Assembly: GCA_027559495.1 (NCBI GenBank)
Contig: JAMXSV010000026.1
Location: 558,001-622,000, forward strand
DNA from: Aurifilum marmelostoma
Lineage: Eukaryota; Ascomycota; Sordariomycetes; Diaporthales; Cryphonectriaceae
Length of the DNA stretch: 64,000 nt
Direction of reading: 5' to 3'
In this document: piece after piece, positions 55,419 to 64,000 of the stretch
Position numbering within the stretch: the first letter of the stretch is position 1
Layout: the number at the start of each line of letters is the position of its first letter
The notes under the pieces: generated by a model
What the model saw: the letters and a program-made list of their open reading frames with translations, nothing else
Told to the model about the DNA's origin: nothing
Databases searched by the model: none
Position numbers and translations under genes: made by a program

Positions 55419-58400
55419 ATGGCGCAGGGTCTGGACGAGCTGATTGAGTGGCTCGTCGGGGAGGTCTCGTTTCATGGCGATGGTAAGTTCGTCCTCAGTC
55501 CGCAGCATCAAGTCCGAGTATCACCAAAAAAAAAAAAAAAAAAAGGAAAAAGAAAACATATACTGTAACATCCATGCTCTACCTGGATGGGAGGGTGCGA
55601 GCCAAATTTGTGCTGAAGGAGAGCTCATCTTGATCGTGGGCGTGCGGCCCTCAACAAGCGCTCAGCCACACATCTTACAACAGCCCCACTACTGTCCGGT
55701 ATCAATAACTGAACAATATTCACGGCAGGATGTTCAATGTCAAATCTGTTTCACGCTGTCAGGAAATATAACAGAGCCGATGACGAGGATCCCGAGGATG
55801 ACGAGAAGAAGCCTTCTTCTGATGGCGACGACGATCCCAAGCAAGGCGGTGATAAGGCAGTAGAAAAAAAACCTGCTGCCGAGTCCACGGTGAAGAAATT
55901 CGTTGAGCCCAGCGACGCTGAGCTGAAACTTGGCCGCCTCATCTGGCCTTGCGTCTTGGCTACCGGCGAGATCAATGTCGGCCCTGGTGGTGAATGGAAC
56001 CATCTCACCTTTGACGAGCTGATGTCCATCCCCGAGGAAGGAGCTCCTGCTGGTGAGAACAAGGCTGCTGCAAAAAGCAGCAACGAGAAGGAGAAGAAGA
56101 CGGCTCCCGGTGGCGCCGTCGATGCCGCAAGACCCATAAAACTGCCCAAGTCGCGTCCTCGCCTCCATGTCGGAGAAGACATAGTGTGGAAGACTCTCAC
56201 CGGTCATGGCGTCGATTTCAAGCGTGTGCCGCCTCTCGAGTGGAAGCTCCTCATCGTCATCGGTTCAACCAGGGAGGACGGTATCCTGCAGGGCGATCTC
56301 GTCCGGGCAACCGGGCAAGACAAGCGCTCAGTGCCCCGCCGCACAGATTTCCTTTCTGCAAAGGGCTACATAGCGAAGCGCACCCACATGGTTCGGGGTT
56401 CCAAGACAAGCAAGCTCTGGCTGACTAGGTTTGCTCCTGACCTGCCAGCCCCTTCGAACCCCCTGCACGGCTTGGACATGTCTCCAGAGGCGCTGACAAA
56501 GGACATGGAGCCCGTTCCCTGGGCGCATCAATGGGTTGGCAACAAAAACAAACAAGGCCAAGAGGAGATCGGATACATGTCCCTGGGCTCGACTATGATG
56601 GCCATAATCAAGGCCTGGGGCACCCTGCGGGTCAGTGACCTGAAGAGGAAACTCGGCATCCTCGGGCTTAGGTGGCAGATGAAGGTCATGTCGAGAATGC
56701 TGCGCAGGTTCGATGTCCAGGGAAACATCAACTATGTTGCTGCAACATTCGTCGACCACAATTTCGTCTTCAAGGATTGTGTCAAGTTCATGCGAGACCC
56801 AACAGACGCGGATTGGCGAATGCTCCTGGCGACGGGGAAGAAGTCAGCGTTCTCCGAGGACGGAAGCGGTCAAAGGCTGTTGATGCTCTACAGGAAGAAG
56901 AAGAAGGCTGCCAAGAGTAATAAGGGACGGAAGCCAAACAAAGTCGTGAAGCCCAAGCTTCGGGTCCTCAAGAAGAGGGCGAGGGGCCCGCCGAAACCGA
57001 CCATGTCACTGTGGGCACCCGAAAAGCCTCTGGCCAACGCGATTGCCGAGTTCGTCCTTACTGGGGGCGTCGAGGGTTACACGTCACCAGAGCTCTCCAA
57101 GGCGATTGTTGGACACGAGTTCACCCGCTACTTCCTCAAACACCTGCAGAACAGCTGTGCACCGGATGTTCAACCGGCTCGCCTCTCCGAGTACCAGATG
57201 AGCAGTGAGCTGGTCCGCACGGGTAAGATCAAGGCGTACACCTTTACTTGCGCTGGTGCGCGCAATTCGGAACTAGTTGAAGCCCCTCGAGAAGAGTCTG
57301 CTGTGGACCCAGCGCTGGCCAGCGGTAGTGCGACTACAGCTCAGCTGGACCTGGATGCCGACGTCGATCCCTTTGGCTTCGCACCAGTCAATGCTGCCGC
57401 ATTCGAAGAGGGAGTATCGGATCTCAACGGCTTGGTCCAGATAATACCCGACAAGCCAGCCCGACAAATGCGGCCCAACAACAGACGACAGCAGGGCACA
57501 GCCGCCGCCATGGGGCAGGCAGACAAAACAGAGTCCGCTGTCAATGAGACCGACGCGGCATTGCCTGCAGAAGCTCTATGCCCCGCCCCAAGGGGTCGAC
57601 CGAGGAAGCGCAGAATGCAGCCTGAGGTCAACGGCGAAGCAGATACCCCAGGTGCGATAGATGCCTCTGGCCCAAAGCCATCGAAGAGGCGCAAGGCTGC
57701 GGAACGCATCTCTTATGTAGAGCTTGCTGGAGACGATGCAGAAGCTGAGGGTCCTGGCGGTGGTGAAGGTACTGCTGCTGCTGGAGAAAGAGGACGCAAG
57801 CGGAGCGCGAAAGAAGCGACCCAGACCACAGGAGACACTGGCCTTGCCGAAGCAGAGGAATCATCGAGCCAGGAGGGCAATCAGGAGCAAGACCGGACCC
57901 GGCCTGGCGTGTACATTGGCAAGCCTGGATCGCTAAACCCAAATCCTCACAAGAAGGGACGGCCAAGAAAGTCAATCGTTCTGATCTTTCGATCCGACAA
58001 GATCAAGGATCCAGACTTCCTCCCTGGTTGGGCGGACTATCCGAAGCCACGAGTTAGTTCTCCAACCAAGCCTGTGCCGCTGCTCCCCCCAGAGGTTTCA
58101 GCAGAGCCTCCAGCAACTCACATGCCCATTCAGACTCCTACAATGGAACAGCAGGTGGCCCTCGAGCAGGCTGGAAAGCAGAAACGAGGCATGGAGGTTC
58201 AGGCGAGTCAATCGGAGATTACTTCACAGGAGCCGAAGCAAGCTGCAGTCGAGACTGTGCACGAGAAGATTGCTCCGATTGCCGTGCATGCTGTCAGCAG
58301 CGAAGGCAAGAGCACTGAGGCACGACCAGAGCCACCTACTGCTGCCCAGCCCGAGGATAGCCTCCATGACGGCCCGCCACGGGCTATCACGGGCACAGCA

Positions 58401-61400
58401 GTGGCCGACTCTGGACTGGCGGACAACTCTAAACCTCGTGCGAAGAGAGGCAAGAAAGCGAAGAAAGTCAAGCTTGACAAGTACGTCTGCGAGAAGTGCG
58501 GCGGCTCTTGGGCAAACGACAATGGACTTCAATACCATCTTGAAAAGGGCAAGAACATGTGCAACCCTTACTACGCGGAGCATCCAGAGGAGATGGAGAG
58601 GTCGAGGCCGAATCGCTCCGGCAGAGTGTTGTTGGTTAGTCCAGAGCGAGGTCTTGAGACTACCGAAAGTAGCAGCCAGAGCAGTAGCCGCGGCAGTCTG
58701 GTCCCCGACCCAGCGCCCAGCCCATCAGCAAAGAAACGCAAGGCCTCCACGAAGAAGCACTCGACACCACAGTCTGTTGTTGAGTCTAGTGACTCTGATG
58801 AGAGAAATCAGCGACCGGTCCTTCTGCAGCGCAGCATCCTCAAGAACAGACGTCTTGGAGGTTCCGGGGTGGTGCCGCGTGGTGTTCAGGCTTCGGAGGC
58901 TGTGGCGAAGGAAACTGCAGCTGCGAAGCCCGCCGGCCGTGTGCAGGATGTGTTACCCGCCGCAGGGGCCGCAGATCCGGCTGTGCCTTACCAAAACGGA
59001 GCGACTCTTACGCCAGAAGAGGACGATGAAGATTTGCCCTACCTCAAACAGATCCAGATCAAGACGTCCAAGTCTGCTAGGACACTCAAGCCAGGAATTA
59101 TCAACAGAGGGGCCATGCGTAAGGAAATGGATGCTCATGGGGGTCTCGTCGAAACAGTGCCAGAGGACCTGGACACAGACTTGCTTCAGCCTGGTCATTC
59201 CCTATATCCCCTGGCGGCACCTCACGCGCTCGATCTGTACCCTGCCGAAGTTCTGGAACCAGCCACGGAGACGCATAACGCCTACGATATCATCAATGAA
59301 GCTGCGCCAGTAAACGAAGGTACATCAACGTCTCCTGCGATCGGTTCGGAGGGTGTCCGAGGCAGGCGTCCTTTACCTGGAAACCGTAAAAAACCTTTGG
59401 TCGGGTCTCAGAACACTCCAATGGCACAAATACTACGACAAGTCGAGGTCGACGCTAACGGTCAGCCTTTGATCCGCATGCCTGTGGAAGATTACACCGC
59501 TGAGTGTTACAACGAATCGATTGACAAGGTTATCCCTCAGCGCTCCATCAGGGTTCAGGAGATCATCAAATATTTGCTCGACATCAACGGAGTGTTTCCG
59601 ACCGATAGGTCTCTATTCTGGGCAATTCTCAAGGTTTACATTGCGACTTTCGAGTGTCCCCCTTACCCCTCCCTATCTGGCTGCACCCGCGCAGTCACTA
59701 CGCTCGCCAGTGTGGGAGTGATCAAGCAGGCAACTGTGGCCATTAGACCCCGTGGGCAGTGGAAGTCCTTGAACCTCATCATGCAGCCTGAGATGGATGT
59801 CAGTCATCCGCTAGTCGTCGACCTCAAGGAAAGGATCAAGAACGCTGATCCAGAGATGTACATCCCGGCCCCATTTGACCCTACGGAGGAAGAGAGGGTT
59901 CATTTTCAGGAGCTGGAGCGGCCCACGAAATCACGCAGCAAGGGGGTGGGCCGACGAGATCACAAACTGGCTGAGGGAATTGAGCAGCTCACTGCGCCAT
60001 TCTATGCAGAGAAGGGAATGGCTGGTGTGCGTCCCGGATTCCGCGGTCGAGGCCGGATAGAGTCCGAGGACGAAGATGACGAGCGACCAAACAAGCGACC
60101 GAAACATGATATTGCCGTCATTCACCGTCGGAAGCGAAAACACGCCGGTGCCGCAGAGGGCCTTGACTCTCCACCAGCCAAGAAAGGCAGAAGGGGACGA
60201 AAGCCACGTGTCGACCTCGAAGATGACTTCATCCTTGAACCGCACAAACTCAGCATCAACGACAGGCAAGAGGAAAACCCTGGTCTTTCATCCCTGCCTG
60301 CATCCTTCTTCTCTGGCACGTCCCTTCCGAGCAATAGTGGCTACGATGCACCGACTGAGATCCAATTCCTCGAACCAAACACCCAGTTAGAGGATGACCA
60401 TATCCCAGAGCCAGAGGCTGAGACCAATGCTCCTTCGCCCTCGAATGAGTCCACGTCGATGGAAGAGGCACCGGCAGCAGAGCCGGTCGTGGAGCCAGGA
60501 ATATATTCTGAGGCACTCGAGTTGAATGCGAAGAGCAAGGGTGTCTGGCCGTATATCACTCTGGGGTGGTTCGAAAAGCATGATACCAGCTTTGCCATGA
60601 GGGGCTGGCTGCCCGGTCAGATCGACATGCTCATGGAGAATCTGCCCAAGTCTATGGAGCAGATGGCGTTCAAAATAACAAGCCATTCCAAGACGGAGAA
60701 TTGGGCAGATCCGCAGTACGGCGAATTCTGCACGAGCGTGGATGGTTGTCGGGCGTGGGAGATGTCTGAGCAGGGTACGCGCCAGTTGTCAGGGTCAATC
60801 GCGCCGAATTACCTGTTCATCAATTTCTGCTCAACACAAGGCGTGAGCAGCATGGCACCGGTCAACCCACAATGGCTTGATGAGAACGAGTGGACGCTCG
60901 AGACTATCCCCTACGAGTTGCTCGAGGATGATGACGAGGAGCCGAGCTTGAAGTTTGGCATCATCCCGTTTGAGGCTGTCGAGAAACGGAAACGAGGCAG
61001 GCCGCGGACCAGGCCGAGGCCACTACCAACACTAGCACCCGCACCACCGGCGGCGAGGATGGCGACAGCAACGACAGCTACGCAAGGTCCATCGAAGCGG
61101 ACTCTTATGAGGAGACGGCAGAGGGACTCGAGCCTACGTGAAGTCAAGATGCAGCGCGAGCTTACGGCCTATCCTCAAACGGCGAGAGAGTATTTCCGGG
61201 TAAAGGGCCAGGATTGCCTTGGCGTCGACTGGAAGGCCGAGGATACACGCATCGCAGCCTATGTCGCCGTATCTACATTGACGGGCGGCATCAACAAGGC
61301 CATGGACTGGGGCATCATGATGAGAATCTTCCCAGAATCAAAGCTGTCAAATCTGCGTAGGTTCTGGTCTATGATCAAGAAGGAGCGCGAGGGCTTCATC

Positions 61401-62729
61401 CTCACCCTTACCGCGAGGTTTCAGGAAGAGTTCCTTGAGGCGTACGAGAACGGCGACCTACCACCATTCGACTTCGACAACCCGCTGAACTATGACTGGC
61501 CGCGCCTTGTCAAGTGGACACTCGCATTGGTGGTCAGGGAGGGCATCGATCTGCCAGCGTCCCGAAAGCAGTTCGACGAGGAGCTTGACCTTATCTTTGT
61601 CGACAAGGCTGACTTTGACTGGCGCGAAACGTACCATAACTGGCAGAGATCTGTCTTCAACAAATTCCAGGACAGTACCTCGGAGCCTGCGTCGGCAAGA
61701 TTCGAGCCGAAAAAACACAAGATGGAGGACGAGGACGCCATCACCGCCCGGTCTTGGGTCCGCGCCCTCTGCTGCACCGAGGCGGACCAGTACACACCAT
61801 ACCAGATCAGAGACAAATTTCTCACCCTCTCTCGCAATGGCCGCCGCAACGAACAAGAGGTCAGCAACCTGCTCGAGACGACCATCTTCGACCTCGAGCA
61901 CCGTCGTGTCGCCATCAAGCAGAAGTCCAGCGCGCTCACCACAGGCCGTCCCTACAAGCTCAACGAGCACTTCTGCCGCACGCTGGACCGTTACTCGAAC
62001 GAAGACAAGTTCACGGTGGCGGCCGAGTTCAAGCTCAAGCTGGACAGGGCTTTCCGCAGAGGCGAGCCGGTCGAGATCCCATGGCGCACCGAGGACGGCA
62101 TGATCGTTGCAGCCCTCAACCTGCAGGCCCACGGGCGCGTGCGCATCGAGCCTGTCCGCAAGCTCGACATCCCTTTCGGCTTCAGGCCGGGCTTCTACGA
62201 GTCCCGAAAGTACCCCAAGAGCTACTATCGCTTCGATCTGCACATCGTGCCGACGCCAGAATATCTATACAATGAGGACATCGACGTCCTGCCGCACGCC
62301 ACCAGACCCGACAACATTCCCCTCGGGACCAAGGACGGCAAGCTGCCCATGTGGTGCGACTTCTTTGGCCGGCCCGACCGCAACCGGTGGTTCAAGATGC
62401 TTGGGAGCGTGCTATTCGTCCTAGCCACACGCGGCGCTATGACAGACGAGTTTGCCGCCGCGGCGCTCAAGCCGTGCTTTGAGGAGTTTGAAGTCGAGGC
62501 GGTGCGCAAGTGGGGCTTGAAAGAGGGACTCTTGACGGAGACGACAGTGCCCGGTGGCGCAGTCACTGTGACGGAGTGGTGGTGGTTGGTCCTTGGCGTT
62601 CCTATGCTCGAGATGAGTACCGCCACAGAGGAGGCGAATGGGGATGGTGGTCGGCGCACCAAGGATCAGTACGCAGAATGGGCTTCGGGTCGGTCTAGGC
62701 GGAGAGGCAAGTACCGTGTGATCCATTAG
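55419..62729 (+). CDS. TFIIIC B-block-binding subunit (tau138/Tfc3/Sfc3-like)
   Basis: Largest subunit of RNA polymerase III factor TFIIIC, which binds the B box of tRNA genes and recruits TFIIIB. Exon 1 (55419-55482) encodes MAQGLDELIEWLVGEVSFHG. A 246-nt intron with a poly-A run leads to one 7001-nt exon (55729-62729); 2354 residues. A start inside exon 2 would lose this conserved first helix. The winged-helix B-block domain lies at about 160-257 (LEWKLLIVIGSTREDGILQG through SKTSKLWLTRF). There are several AT-hook-like motifs (GRPRKR near 57595, GRPRKS near 57960, RGRKPR near 60193, RGRPRT near 60995), and a Cys-rich finger-like patch KYVCEKCGGSW near 58482. A long disordered acidic/basic middle and a conserved C-terminal half follow. 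It is constitutively needed and intact here. Confidence 0.92.
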
Positions 62730-63325
62730 GACGAGTTTATCTATCTTATGATGCTGGGGAGGAGTTTCGTGTTCTGGCTATCTGTGTTTCTAAGATTCTT
62801 GGTGTGATCAGGGGCAACCTTGAAAGGGGAGTACTGGATGGCGCCACAAGCCACGGGAAAATTCGACGAAGAATGGCTGGCGTTTCAGGGAGATCAGCGA
62901 GAGCACTTCTGAGGGGTTTTCTCTTTTAGGCGTGGCATTGGAGACTTTATAGTCCATCGCAGGACTTAAGAACATAATATTATATCATCAAGTGTATGAT
63001 TATTGCGTAGCCGTACCTTGGCAACATTCAGAGAGTAATCTCGACCACCCGCTGCCTGATAGGTTACTATACTACTACCTGACCTAGGCACGTCTACGCT
63101 GCCAAGGTACTTGGCAGTCAACTTATAGATAAGTGCCCTTGACCAATCGGGCCCAGAAAGTATGTGTTAGGCATGCAGATAGTATTCTTACAGCCGAACC
63201 TTGGACCACTACCTAACAGTCTGGTCATGAAACTGTGCTGTCTGGTGCTATCCGGTTGTCCTCGTTTCACACTTGATCACATCATCACTCATCCAAGTAC
63301 AGCCTCTCTACCATTATGGAATCGA
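62730..63325. other. Intergenic between convergent genes
   Basis: Shared 3' flanks of the TFIIIC gene (plus) and the hypothetical gene (minus). The repeated GCCAAGGTACTTGGCA near 63100 is a short palindrome-like piece. No ORF of note. Confidence 0.5.
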
Positions 63326-63865
63326 TCATGCCGTAGAAGCCTCATAACTCGGCGGTTTTGCAAACATGGGTATCTTGAACTCGAGCTTGGAGAACTCCAG
63401 GTCTGTTCCCTCGGCCGTCCGAAGAAGAAAAGTAAACTGTGTGTCTGGCAACAAGGCGAGCGTGCCATCCGCGCCAACGTGTATCCTCAGTTTCCGCGCC
63501 GTCGAGCCAAAGATACTGGCCTTGCCCAGCTCCCGCCAGCCGTATACGTGTCTTGCGCCCTCGACGTGTCCGTGCACGAACAGCCGGTCATTGGTGGCGC
63601 TGCGGTGGATGAAGACGACGGCAGTCTGGCCGGTGCCGGTGATGATCTGGACCTCGAGCGGGAGAGCTTGCTCGCCGATGCGCGTGTAGCCGTCGGGCTG
63701 CCACTGTGCGTGGCGTTCGTCCACCGAGAGAACCAACGAGGCGAAGTGGACTTCGACCGCGGCGTGGTCGCGGCAGATGACAATGGTATTCGGGTCGTCT
63801 TTCGACACCGTGGTCAGGGCCCAGTAGCCCATGCCTGGCTCTCTTGAAATGCTAGGCTGGGGCAT
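63326..63865 (-). CDS. Hypothetical beta-rich protein, 179 residues
   Basis: A single frame with C-rich third positions: it starts MPQPSISREPGMGYWALTTV and continues with alternating short hydrophobic stretches (TIVICRDHAAVEVHFASLVL, LPLEVQIITG, AVVFIHRS, DRLFVHGHVEGARHVYGW, TFLLRT). The pattern suggests a beta-sandwich or carbohydrate-binding-like fold. No signal peptide, membrane helix or catalytic motif is evident. The ATG is preceded by TTTTATC. Because the window ends 135 bases upstream, extra 5' exons cannot be excluded. I do not recognise the family. Confidence 0.6.
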   Translation of the reverse strand: MPQPSISREPGMGYWALTTVSKDDPNTIVICRDHAAVEVHFASLVLSVDERHAQWQPDGYTRIGEQALPLEVQIITGTGQTAVVFIHRSATNDRLFVHGHVEGARHVYGWRELGKASIFGSTARKLRIHVGADGTLALLPDTQFTFLLRTAEGTDLEFSKLEFKIPMFAKPPSYEASTA

Positions 63866-64000
63866 GATAAAACCCAGGTTGTTTGTGAGCGTGTGTGTCT
63901 TTCAGAGAGGAGCAGAAACGACATGGAACTAGCTCACTGGGGCTTTTCTCTTGTTTCTTCTCACTTCTCCTCACGGGAATGGGCATCAACTACGTACATA

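Noticed and set aside
58270..59313. 347-codon plus-strand ORF in another frame
   Set aside because: It overlaps the TFIIIC frame and is Arg/Ser-rich low-quality translation, typical of a shifted frame.
61458..62243. 261-codon minus-strand ORF and other long antisense ORFs in 55.7-62.7 kb
   Set aside because: They are shadows of the GC-rich TFIIIC coding sequence, with no motif of their own.

Overview
The window comes from a filamentous ascomycete (Pezizomycotina, most likely Sordariomycetes). The evidence is short 43-250 nt introns with GTRNGT donors and CTRAC-type branch sites, an intron-containing tRNA-Ser, fungal-only families (TFIIIC tau138-type subunit, AIM6-like protein, HeLo/STAND-type N-terminal domain), a prenylated-pheromone precursor ending CVVM, and a repeat block whose mutations look like repeat-induced point mutation (RIP). 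The pheromone resembles, from unverified memory, those of Diaporthales such as Cryphonectria.

Region 1 (1 to about 13.6 kb) is a very AT-rich transposon graveyard. A 7.5 kb Ty3/Gypsy chromovirus (2254-9774, minus strand) has two 514-bp LTRs, a 5-bp target duplication, and recognisable gag, reverse transcriptase, RNase H, integrase and chromodomain remnants full of stops. An antisense Cys-rich accessory ORF lies near its 3' end. An inverted LTR fragment lies to its left. A second LTR family (TGTCACGG...) lies to its right and ends in a near-intact solo LTR at 13001-13476. Composition then changes abruptly to normal.

Region 2 (13.6-26.7 kb) holds a six-exon secreted arylsulfatase, about 6 kb of gene desert, a doubtful small spliced ORF, a six-exon seven-transmembrane protein and a tRNA-Ser(GCU) with a 23-nt intron.

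Region 3 (26.7-47.3 kb) holds a 48-residue secreted peptide, an FAD monooxygenase, a 75-residue single-pass membrane protein, a pseudogene with a PP1-docking-like motif and three in-frame TAG codons, and a full-length ABCC transporter with a +1 homopolymer frameshift. It continues with a HeLo-like protein that also carries a homopolymer frameshift, and a 23-residue CaaX pheromone precursor with its own TATA box.

Region 4 (47.3-64 kb) is housekeeping-like: a four-exon cyanase, an AIM6-like phosphodiesterase-fold protein, a basic conserved nuclear-type protein, the 2354-residue TFIIIC B-block subunit and a beta-rich hypothetical protein at the edge. Apart from the transposon there is no operon-like organisation. 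The genes appear independent, on both strands, separated by 0.5-5 kb. Exon structures were worked out by eye from splice sites and reading phase. Family names rest on remembered motifs, with no database search.
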